From Sphingobacterium sp. UBA5670 (GTDB taxonomy: Bacteria > Bacteroidota > Bacteroidia > Sphingobacteriales > Sphingobacteriaceae): a stretch of 64,000 nt of DNA. Under the pieces are notes generated by a model that saw nothing but the letters and a program-made list of their open reading frames with translations, was not told where the DNA came from and ran no database searches. Below, piece by piece: positions 37,080-45,752 of this stretch. Where the stretch lies: contig NZ_DIIM01000002.1 of assembly GCF_002420705.1 (NCBI RefSeq), positions 1 to 64,000 of the forward strand. The letters are read 5' to 3'. Both the position numbers and the translations under genes were made by a program. Numbering within the stretch: position 1 is the first letter of the stretch; every line of letters starts with the position of its first letter.

Positions 37080-40000
37080 ATGATAACACCGATAACCAAA
37101 ACGGTAGGCAAGGGGTTACTTTTATTTTCATTGATGAGTATGGCTGCACCCGTGGTGCTGGCTCAGTCACAATTAAAAATATCCGGAAAAGTAACCTCCC
37201 CGGGAGGAGAGCCTCTTGCAGGGGTCACAGTACAGATAAAAGGAGTGAAAACCGGAACGGTAACCGACGGGGCCGGCAATTATCAGATTCTTGCACGGGA
37301 CGTTGATGTGCTAATCTTCACTTTGGTGGGTAGAGAGAAAGCTGAGGTTGCTGTCGACAAGAAGGATCATATTAACCTTGTATTGCAGGAGTCCAGTAGT
37401 TTGATTGACGAAGTGGTCGTCGTAGGCTACGGTACCCAGAAAAAAAGTAATTTAACAGGCGCTGTTGCTGCCGTTGATGGAAAGGTACTCAACAAGCGTA
37501 TCGCCACGAATCCTTCACAATTGCTTCAGGGCCGCATGCCCGGACTCCGTGTTACCCAAGGTTCGGGAGAAGCGGGTAATGAAAATGTAAATCTACAGGT
37601 CCGCGGATTGGGGTCGTATGGGGCTTCTTCTGCACCATTGGTTATTGTGGACGGTATTCCGGGAAGCTTGGAAAATTTAAACCCCCAGGCAATCGAGAAT
37701 ATAACGGTATTGAAAGATGCTGCCTCAGCCGCTATTTATGGAGCAAGGGCAGCAAATGGTGTGATCCTCGTGACGACAAAGCAGGGCAAGGCAGGAAAGA
37801 CGCAATTGAGCTATGATTACAATGTGGGAATTACCAAAGCCTCTGCTCTTCCAGATCTGGTCTATAATTCCGTGGATTATATGACCCTGTATAATCAGGC
37901 AAATAAAAACTCGGGTGTAACGAATCCAAATGCTTCTTTTAGCCAGGAGATGATTGATGCTTACAAAAATCCAACTGATAAAACATTATACCCCGATTTT
38001 AACTGGTTGGATGCTGTATTTAGAACTGTTCCTGTACAGACACACAATTTAAGCTTAAGCGGCGGGGCAGGAGGAACAAATTACAACGTCATATTGGGCT
38101 ATGTAAATCAACCTGATATTATGATCGGTACTTCCTTTAAAAAGTATAATCTGCAGCTGAATCTGGGTTCTAAAATCAATGAGCGGATCACTTTTGGGTC
38201 AAGTATTACCCTGAACTATGGCGATCGAAAATATCCTAGAAACGGCAGTGAGGATCAGTTTTTGTCTACCATTAGTCAATCACCGTTATATGGACCTGTA
38301 TTACCCGACGGCAGTGGCCGTTATACTTCTAGAGCATATCCTTTTCAATCGCCAAATAAAAATCCTGTTGCAGTCGCTGAAAATGCGTTTACGAGGCTGA
38401 ACAATTATTTTATGCAGGGCAATATCTTCCTCAATGTGAAAATATTGGATGGACTGGATTGGAAGACAAGCGGTGGGTTGACGTATGGTTTTACAAAAAA
38501 CTATACCAATAAGCCCGTGATTAACCAATATATGTGGTTTGCCAAACCTGATGACCTACCTGCCAGACAACTTGATGTGGGTGGTCAGGGGCTTGAAGTA
38601 ACGGACGACAACAATGTGTATCCGGTGGGGTATACCCAACTGACGTACGATAAGTCCTTTGGAAATCATAACATCAAAGTGCTGGCAGGTACCCAGGCTG
38701 AATATAATAAAACACAAAAACTGTTCGGAAGCAGGCTGCAATTTCCCAACAATGACTTGCTTGAACTCGATGGTGGTGGAGCCGGACAACAGTCGAATAA
38801 CGGTGTAACCAATGAATGGTCATTAAGGTCTTATTATGGTCGCTTAAACTATGACTACAAAGGCAAGTATCTACTGGAAGGGAATGCGCGTTATGACGCC
38901 TCTTCACGTTTCCCTGAAAATAGAAAATGGGCATTTTTCCCTTCCATATCTGGAGGTTGGAAAGTCTCGGATGAAGACTTTTTTGGTCCGAAATTAAAAG
39001 AAGTTGTTAATGAACTAAAGTTAAGAGCCTCCATTGGAACATTGGGTAATCAGAATATTGGTAACTATCCGTATCAGATTGTTTATAATTCCTCTTTTGC
39101 TTATCCTTTTGATGAAACGCTCCAACAGGGAGCTCGTCAGGTCGCCATGGCCAATGACCGGATCAAATGGGAGAGTACCAAAGTCTTGGATTTTGGTGTG
39201 GATATCGGTTTATGGAACAACAAGTTGACGGCTTCTTTCGATTGGTACAACAAGGTAACTTCGGATATTTTATCCGCTTCTACGGCTTTCCCGTCTTATA
39301 TTGGTCTGACCGCACCGACAGTAAATTATGGAGAATTGCGCAATAGAGGTATTGAGCTAGGTCTTCAGTACCGTGATAACATTGGAGAGGTATCGCTGAC
39401 GCTCAATGGAAATATTCAGGCCAATCGCAATAAGGTGATGAAATATGGTGCTGAGCGTATCTCGGGCAATACCATTATTCGGGAAGGATTGCCGTACGGA
39501 AGTTTTTATCTTCTGGAAAATACCGGCATATTCCGCTCGAAGGAAGAGGTGGCCGCTTCGCCGGTGCAGCAGATTCCTGCGCAGCCTGGCTACCTAAAAT
39601 TTGCCGATGTGAATGGAGATAAAGTTGTAGACAACAACGATCGTGTTGTTGCGTCGGGAGCCTATCCAGATTTCGATTACTCCTTTAATGCGACTGCGGT
39701 ATGGAAGAACTTTGACTTTACGGCCTTTTTCTTCGGATCCCAGGGACAAAAAATATTTGTGAGTGAATGGGGAATAGTACCATTCAGACAGGGAGGCACA
39801 TTTACCCGCGACTGGATGGATGCCTGGACTCCAGAGAACCCGAATGCATCCCTGCCGATTGTAGGTGCAGAAAATACGCCTGCAGCGAACAATGTCAGGA
39901 CCGCATCCACTTTCTTTTTAAAGGACGGGTCGTTTTTGCGTCTTAAAAACATTCAGGTTGGCTATTCTATTCCGCAGAGCAGTTTGTCTAAAGCTGGTAT

Positions 40001-40169
40001 TTCAGGCCTTCGGATCTATTTTGCAGCAGACAACCTGCTGACGTTCTCCAAGTTTCCGGGTTTAGATCCTGAACGGGGAGTGTCTTCAAGCGGCGGTGCA
40101 ACATCCGGTCGCTATGTCACTCATCCTCAAAATAAAGTGTTTGCGTTTGGGGCCAATATCACCTTCTAA
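37080..40169 (+). CDS. SusC/RagA family TonB-linked outer-membrane protein (PUL 3)
   Basis: A 1,029-residue protein with signal peptide (ends VVLAQ), carboxypeptidase-regulatory-like domain (about 33-110), DEVVVVGYGTQKK box, plug with RGLGSYGASSAPLVIVDG, and a barrel ending ANITF. It is the first gene of a tight plus-strand set of eight genes reaching 56525, and its SusD partner starts 28 bp later. The cargo is probably a fucose- and uronate-containing oligosaccharide, judged from the enzymes downstream. Confidence 0.95.
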   Translation: MITPITKTVGKGLLLFSLMSMAAPVVLAQSQLKISGKVTSPGGEPLAGVTVQIKGVKTGTVTDGAGNYQILARDVDVLIFTLVGREKAEVAVDKKDHINLVLQESSSLIDEVVVVGYGTQKKSNLTGAVAAVDGKVLNKRIATNPSQLLQGRMPGLRVTQGSGEAGNENVNLQVRGLGSYGASSAPLVIVDGIPGSLENLNPQAIENITVLKDAASAAIYGARAANGVILVTTKQGKAGKTQLSYDYNVGITKASALPDLVYNSVDYMTLYNQANKNSGVTNPNASFSQEMIDAYKNPTDKTLYPDFNWLDAVFRTVPVQTHNLSLSGGAGGTNYNVILGYVNQPDIMIGTSFKKYNLQLNLGSKINERITFGSSITLNYGDRKYPRNGSEDQFLSTISQSPLYGPVLPDGSGRYTSRAYPFQSPNKNPVAVAENAFTRLNNYFMQGNIFLNVKILDGLDWKTSGGLTYGFTKNYTNKPVINQYMWFAKPDDLPARQLDVGGQGLEVTDDNNVYPVGYTQLTYDKSFGNHNIKVLAGTQAEYNKTQKLFGSRLQFPNNDLLELDGGGAGQQSNNGVTNEWSLRSYYGRLNYDYKGKYLLEGNARYDASSRFPENRKWAFFPSISGGWKVSDEDFFGPKLKEVVNELKLRASIGTLGNQNIGNYPYQIVYNSSFAYPFDETLQQGARQVAMANDRIKWESTKVLDFGVDIGLWNNKLTASFDWYNKVTSDILSASTAFPSYIGLTAPTVNYGELRNRGIELGLQYRDNIGEVSLTLNGNIQANRNKVMKYGAERISGNTIIREGLPYGSFYLLENTGIFRSKEEVAASPVQQIPAQPGYLKFADVNGDKVVDNNDRVVASGAYPDFDYSFNATAVWKNFDFTAFFFGSQGQKIFVSEWGIVPFRQGGTFTRDWMDAWTPENPNASLPIVGAENTPAANNVRTASTFFLKDGSFLRLKNIQVGYSIPQSSLSKAGISGLRIYFAADNLLTFSKFPGLDPERGVSSSGGATSGRYVTHPQNKVFAFGANITF

Positions 40170-40197
40170 TATCGAGGTAACAAAAAAATATTTACAG

Positions 40198-41766
40198 ATG
40201 AAAAATAACGTAAAAAAAACATATCTATATCTGAGCTTGGCCGCTTTAACGGCCTTAGGAAGCTGTACAAAAGATTTTTTAAATAAAAATCCAACAGATA
40301 AAATTTCCGAATCAAACTTTTGGAAAATGCAGGCTGACGCTGATTTGGCCTTATCAGGTTGTTATGAATTCCTTTGCCGAGGGTACAATTCGACATCTTC
40401 ATCCAATGCACGCGGTGGTTGGGGGGGAGCCAGTATGTTTTGGGATGGACTTTCAGACGATGCCTTTGTGTCCAGTACATCCAATAATTTCAATATTATC
40501 TCGCGGTCAGGCATCTCCTCGACAACAGGCGGGATGCAATCGGAGGGATATGAGATTTCGTATCAGGCGATTGCGGCATGCAATAAATTGATTGCCAATA
40601 TCGACCGTATTACCAGCATGAGCCAGCAGGACCGTGACCGATATAAAGCTGAAGCTCGTTTTATTCGCGCCCATTACTACTTTCTATTGACCAATCTGTA
40701 CGGCGATGTGCCATTGACTTTAGAACCTCTGGGCATGGACGATGCGAGTATTCGGCTGGGTAGAACACCCAAAAACAACGTTGTGGACGCGATTTTAGCA
40801 GATTTAGATTACGCGAGTGAAAAACTGCCAAATACAGGGTATAAGGGGCATGCCGTGAGAGGATCTGCACTCGGATACAAAACAAAGGTGCTGCTGACAG
40901 CTAAAAAGTGGGCAGAGGCTGCCGCAACCGCTAAAATTATTATAGATGAAAACAAGTTTTCGATCTACCAGGGGGGATACCGCGATCTGTTTAGAAAGCC
41001 TGGGCAAAATGGTAATCCGGAAATCATGTTTTCGGCGCGATTCTTACCTCCCAATATGTACAGTCCGGCAGATATGATGTATTCCTATCTAAAAACGATA
41101 CAGCCTTTGGGGTATCTCGTCGATTCATATTATGCCATCGACGGTAAGGATATTAAAGAATCTTCAATTTACGATGCTAAAAACCCTTACGAAAATAGAG
41201 ATCCGCGTCTAAAGTCGACCATTATGTACCGCGGTGTTTGGCGTGGCACTACGGCCTCCTCCGCTTTCGATCCTGTCGCTGAGGGCGTATTGGGCGGGTT
41301 TCTACCGAGAAAGTATATCAATGAATCAAAATGGCCGACAAGTTATGCCACACAGAGTGATCAGGATTGGGTGTTCTTACGCTATGCTGATATTTTGTTG
41401 ATGTATGCGGAAGCAAAGAATGAAAGTGTGGGACCCGACCAAACAGCTGTCGAAGCATTAAATACAGTACGATCCAGAGCTGATGTAAAAATGCCTTTAT
41501 TACAGTTTGGTAACGCATTGACAAAAAGTGAATTTCGCGATATTATCCGCCATGAGCGTAGGATTGAACTGGCGCTCGAGGGACAGCGTTATTTTGATTT
41601 GAAACGCTGGGGACTGATCAAAGAGGTGATGGATAAAATCAAGGATCCAGATGGAGCTTCACGGTTATTTATGGCAAGAGATACCTTATGGCCAGTACCT
41701 CAATCTGAGGTAGACATGGCCAAGAGTTTAGGTAATGACAATTTTAAGCAAACAGCAGGTTTCTAA
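40198..41766 (+). CDS. SusD/RagB family nutrient-binding lipoprotein (PUL 3)
   Basis: A lipoprotein of about 522 residues with lipobox LTALGSC followed by TKDFLNKNPTDKISESNFW, the typical SusD N-terminus, and the C-terminal RHERRIELALEGQRYFDLKRW signature. A reading frame open further upstream would overlap SusC; the ATG at 40198 gives a proper signal peptide. It binds the PUL 3 glycan at the cell surface with the adjacent SusC. Confidence 0.95.
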   Translation: MKNNVKKTYLYLSLAALTALGSCTKDFLNKNPTDKISESNFWKMQADADLALSGCYEFLCRGYNSTSSSNARGGWGGASMFWDGLSDDAFVSSTSNNFNIISRSGISSTTGGMQSEGYEISYQAIAACNKLIANIDRITSMSQQDRDRYKAEARFIRAHYYFLLTNLYGDVPLTLEPLGMDDASIRLGRTPKNNVVDAILADLDYASEKLPNTGYKGHAVRGSALGYKTKVLLTAKKWAEAAATAKIIIDENKFSIYQGGYRDLFRKPGQNGNPEIMFSARFLPPNMYSPADMMYSYLKTIQPLGYLVDSYYAIDGKDIKESSIYDAKNPYENRDPRLKSTIMYRGVWRGTTASSAFDPVAEGVLGGFLPRKYINESKWPTSYATQSDQDWVFLRYADILLMYAEAKNESVGPDQTAVEALNTVRSRADVKMPLLQFGNALTKSEFRDIIRHERRIELALEGQRYFDLKRWGLIKEVMDKIKDPDGASRLFMARDTLWPVPQSEVDMAKSLGNDNFKQTAGF

Positions 41767-41791
41767 ATTAAGGACTGTGAAAAATTCAGGT

Positions 41792-43237
41792 ATGAAAGCT
41801 ATATATAAAATGTTGCTGGCACTTGTCCTCATCATGGGCATGAGTAAGGGGGGATTGTATGCGCAAGTAAGTCGCATGCCCGATAGTGTACGCATGAAAT
41901 GGTGGGAGGAAGCCCGATTTGGTATGTTTATCCATTGGGGGGTCTATGCCCAGTTTGGCGGTGTTTATAGCGGGCACGAGCAAGCACGCGGCGGAGCAGA
42001 GTGGATCATGAACCGATCTAAAATCCCGGTTGATGAATATCAGGCCATGGCCAAAGAATTTAATCCCATAGCCTATAATCCAGACGAATGGGTACGCATG
42101 GCCAAAGATGCCGGGATGAAATATCTGATTATCACTGCAAAGCATCACGATGGTTTTGCGCTGTTCGAAACAAAAGCGAGTAAGTGGAATATGGTGGATG
42201 CTACTCCCTACGGAAAGGATGTTCTGAAACCTTTGGCAGAAGCTTGCCGAAAATATGGTGTTAAACTGGGATTTTATTACTCACAAGCCCAGGATTGGAA
42301 TAATCCCGGGGGATCTGCTGCTCGTAAATTAATGCGGGAAGGCTGGCCTAATCCAGATTCAACGCGCATTGATGCCTACACCTTAGCGCATCACGGTCAT
42401 TGGGATCCAAAACAGGAAACAGCGAGTTTCAATGATTATATCAAAAACGTATCGGTGCCCCAAGTCAAAGAATTGTTGAGCAATTATGGTGATATTGCCG
42501 TATTGTGGTGGGATACACCGACCAATATGACCGATGAAGCGGCAAATATGCTTCAGGAACAATTGGCCTTGCAGCGAAATATTATTACAAATGATCGATT
42601 GAAGCGGCCTAATTTCCCAGGCGACACAAAAACACCCGAGCAGAAAATTCCGGATTGGAGTGAACTTGAAGGCAAACACTGGGAAACCTGTATGACGATG
42701 AATGGTACCTGGGGCTATCGTACATCCGATCAGAAATGGAAGTCGGCCGAGACCTTAATCCGTAATCTTGTTGACATCGCTTCCAAGGGTGGAAACTATT
42801 TACTGAACGTTGGTCCAAAACCAGATGGATCATTTCCACAGGAGAGTATAGACCGTTTGGCTGTCATTGGTAAATGGATGAAAACAAATAGTGAAGCCAT
42901 CTATGCGACCAAGAGCAGTCCTTTAAAACCGTTTGAATGGGGAAGATGTACGATGAAGGAAGACGGAAACCGGACCTGTTTATATATATCTGTATTTGAC
43001 TGGCCGAAAAATGGCCTAGTTGAACTTCCGATTGAAAATAAAGTCGTAAAAGCGAGCCTTTTAGCCAATAATCAGGTGTTAAAGGTAAAGTCGAATTCCA
43101 ATGGTATTCAGATTGGTGTACCTGAGCAGGCCATTGATCCTGTTGCTACGGTGATTAAAATCGAAGTAGCAGGCAAATTCAAGCGCGACAAAGTGTCTAG
43201 AGCAAAGAAAATGAAAACCGGAGCCTTGGACGAGTAA
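41792..43237 (+). CDS. GH29 family alpha-L-fucosidase (PUL 3)
   Basis: A secreted enzyme of about 481 residues (signal peptide ends LYAQ). The N-terminal RFGMFIHWGVYAQFGG and the ITAKHHDGFALF motif are GH29 signatures. The likely nucleophile is D241 in AVLWWDTPTN. GH29 enzymes release terminal alpha-L-fucose with retention. The ATG at 41792 is chosen because it precedes the hydrophobic signal segment; upstream starts overlap SusD. The catalytic acid is not assigned. Confidence 0.92.
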   Translation: MKAIYKMLLALVLIMGMSKGGLYAQVSRMPDSVRMKWWEEARFGMFIHWGVYAQFGGVYSGHEQARGGAEWIMNRSKIPVDEYQAMAKEFNPIAYNPDEWVRMAKDAGMKYLIITAKHHDGFALFETKASKWNMVDATPYGKDVLKPLAEACRKYGVKLGFYYSQAQDWNNPGGSAARKLMREGWPNPDSTRIDAYTLAHHGHWDPKQETASFNDYIKNVSVPQVKELLSNYGDIAVLWWDTPTNMTDEAANMLQEQLALQRNIITNDRLKRPNFPGDTKTPEQKIPDWSELEGKHWETCMTMNGTWGYRTSDQKWKSAETLIRNLVDIASKGGNYLLNVGPKPDGSFPQESIDRLAVIGKWMKTNSEAIYATKSSPLKPFEWGRCTMKEDGNRTCLYISVFDWPKNGLVELPIENKVVKASLLANNQVLKVKSNSNGIQIGVPEQAIDPVATVIKIEVAGKFKRDKVSRAKKMKTGALDE

Positions 43238-43274
43238 GGCCGATAAGATAAAAAGCAGATACTAAAATAGCATA

Positions 43275-45746
43275 ATGAAGAAAAGCAGATTGAATAAAAT
43301 AGTTGCGTTGTTGTTGACTTTTGGAGTTGCTCAGCTCCACGCTCAGGAAGTTAAGCGGATTGATCAAGGCTGGGATTTCTTAAAGAGCGATCTGGGGGGA
43401 ATCTGGGAAGCTGTAAGACCGGTGGGAGCCGGTAATCCCGAGTCTGTTCCATTGTGGCAGCAGGTGGATCTGCCACATTGTTATAATGCACTGGACGCTG
43501 TTGATCCAGCTATCAATTATTATCAGGGGCCAAGCTGGTATAGAAAATCACTGGCTATAGACAATCCCTATTTAGATGGTCGTACCCTGCTTCATTTTGA
43601 AGGAGCCGGACAAAAGACAGCTGTTTATATCCATACAATTAAAGTTGGGGAGCACGTTGGCGGATACGACGAATGGACTGTGGACATTACAGATGCAGTT
43701 GAAAAGTTTAAAAAAACAGATGCTTTCAAAAAACAATTTAAGGGCAAAATACCGCTTTCAATTCGTGTGGATAATTCACGTGATCTCGAAATGATCCCTT
43801 CTGATCTGTCTGATTTTAACGTCTATGGAGGTATTTACAGACATCTAAACCTAAAATATGTTCCGCAGACAGCCTTGGAACGTGTATTTGTTGAGGCGTC
43901 AGTAGGGGCCGATGGAAAGCAGGGGGTAGCCAACGTCCGTGGACGACTGATGCCATTTTCGACTCAGACAAATTTTGAAGTCGAAACGCAACTCTATGAT
44001 CCCGCTGGAAAAATCGTGCAAACCCAGCAACCACAGGTAAATAAGGGGGCATTGAATCTTGAATTTGGACAATTCCTGGTCAAGAAGCCACAGCTTTGGA
44101 GCCCTGATCAACCGGCTTTGTACCGTTTGGTTACCACAGTCAAAAGCAATGGACAAGTATTTAAAGAAGAGACTGTCTTTGGCTTTAGACATGTAGCGTT
44201 TAAAGAAAAAGGCCCTTTTCTGCTGAACGGGAAAAGGCTTTTGCTTCGGGGTACGCACCGTCATGAAGATCATGCCGGTGTGGCTGCCGCAATGACTGAT
44301 GAACAAATACTGCGAGAGATGACTCTGATGAAAGAAATGGGCGTAAACTTTATACGTTTGGGGCATTACCAGCAGAGCCGTAAAGTGCTTGAGGCCTGTG
44401 ATAGTCTGGGTATTTTGGTTTGGGAAGAGATTCCATGGTGCAGAGGTGGATTAGGTGGTGAGGTCTATCAGCTTCAGGGAAAACGGATGTTAACCAATAT
44501 GATTGAACAGCATTATAATCATCCATCGGTCATTATTTGGGGCCTCGGCAACGAAAATGATTGGCCGGGGGATTTTACGGAGTTTGATCAGGCGAAGATC
44601 AGAGCTTATATGAGTGAACTGAATACCTTATCTCATCAATTGGATCCGAGCCGGAAAACAGCGATACGACGTTGTGATTTCTGTAAAGATATTGTTGATG
44701 TTTATTCGCCATCCATTTGGGCTGGTTGGTATAGAGGTGTTTATACCGACTATAAAACAGCCTCAGAAGAAGAAATGAAAAAGGTAAAACATTTCCTTCA
44801 TGTGGAGTGGGGCGGGGATAGTCATGCTAGACGACATGCAGAGGACCCTGATCGTGCTTTAGCTAAAATCAAAGGTGATGGAACAACAGATGAACGAGCG
44901 GGCGATGCGTCGCTCATTGGTGGGGCAGCACGCGTTTCTAAAGATGGCGATTGGAGTGAAAGCTACATTTGTAATCTCATCGATTGGCACTTAAAGGAAC
45001 AGGAAACAATGCCTTGGCTCACGGGAACAGCCTATTGGCCATTTAAAGATTTTTCAACTCCGGTACGGCCAGACAATCCTGTGCCTTATGTCAATCAGAA
45101 GGGTGTTGTTGAACGGGATTTTACCAAAAAAGAATCTTACTACGTATTCCAGTCGTATTGGACAGCGAAGCCAATGCTGCATATTTATGGCCATACCTGG
45201 CCGATCCGTTGGGGTGAAAAGGAGGAGTCAAAAATGATAAAGGTGTATTCCAATGCAAAAGAGGTTGAGCTTTTTGTCAATGGAGTAAGTCAAGGGGTAA
45301 AGAAAAGAAACAGTCAGGATTTTCCAGCCGCGGGGCTAAGGTGGATGGTGAAACTGAACGAAGGAAACAATCAGATTAAAGCTGTAGCGAAAAACAGTCG
45401 GGAAATTCTCGTGGATGAAATTGAACAGCAGTATCAGACAAAAAAGTGGGGCAAACCTGCCAAATTGCTTGTCGAAAAGATTGCCACGGAAGGGGAAATG
45501 ATCACTGTGCAAGCTCAAATTGTGGATAATACCAATACCCCTTGTCTCGATGCAAAGGATTGGATCTATTTTGGTTCAACCGGCGATGGTCAGTTGATCG
45601 TCGATCAAGGTACTTCTACAGGGTCGAAAAAAGTACAGGCCTACAATGGTCGCGCATTGATTAAACTTCGACTGCCTTCGGGAAGCGCTGTAGTATCCGG
45701 CCGGATGGAAGGATCAAAGAGTACCTTATTAACAATAGAAAAATAG
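43275..45746 (+). CDS. GH2 family glycoside hydrolase, beta-galactosidase-like (PUL 3)
   Basis: An 823-residue enzyme with signal peptide (ends LHAQ), N-terminal sugar-binding jelly roll (DLPHCYNALDA), immunoglobulin-like domain, and a TIM barrel from about residue 305. The acid/base Glu is in WGLGNENDWPG (about residue 427), and the nucleophile Glu is probably in FLHVEWGGDSH. A C-terminal domain with FVNGVSQGVKKRNSQ follows. GH2 includes beta-galactosidases, beta-mannosidases and beta-glucuronidases; the specificity is not settled. It starts 37 bp after the fucosidase. Confidence 0.9.
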   Translation: MKKSRLNKIVALLLTFGVAQLHAQEVKRIDQGWDFLKSDLGGIWEAVRPVGAGNPESVPLWQQVDLPHCYNALDAVDPAINYYQGPSWYRKSLAIDNPYLDGRTLLHFEGAGQKTAVYIHTIKVGEHVGGYDEWTVDITDAVEKFKKTDAFKKQFKGKIPLSIRVDNSRDLEMIPSDLSDFNVYGGIYRHLNLKYVPQTALERVFVEASVGADGKQGVANVRGRLMPFSTQTNFEVETQLYDPAGKIVQTQQPQVNKGALNLEFGQFLVKKPQLWSPDQPALYRLVTTVKSNGQVFKEETVFGFRHVAFKEKGPFLLNGKRLLLRGTHRHEDHAGVAAAMTDEQILREMTLMKEMGVNFIRLGHYQQSRKVLEACDSLGILVWEEIPWCRGGLGGEVYQLQGKRMLTNMIEQHYNHPSVIIWGLGNENDWPGDFTEFDQAKIRAYMSELNTLSHQLDPSRKTAIRRCDFCKDIVDVYSPSIWAGWYRGVYTDYKTASEEEMKKVKHFLHVEWGGDSHARRHAEDPDRALAKIKGDGTTDERAGDASLIGGAARVSKDGDWSESYICNLIDWHLKEQETMPWLTGTAYWPFKDFSTPVRPDNPVPYVNQKGVVERDFTKKESYYVFQSYWTAKPMLHIYGHTWPIRWGEKEESKMIKVYSNAKEVELFVNGVSQGVKKRNSQDFPAAGLRWMVKLNEGNNQIKAVAKNSREILVDEIEQQYQTKKWGKPAKLLVEKIATEGEMITVQAQIVDNTNTPCLDAKDWIYFGSTGDGQLIVDQGTSTGSKKVQAYNGRALIKLRLPSGSAVVSGRMEGSKSTLLTIEK

Positions 45747-45752
45747 CACAAG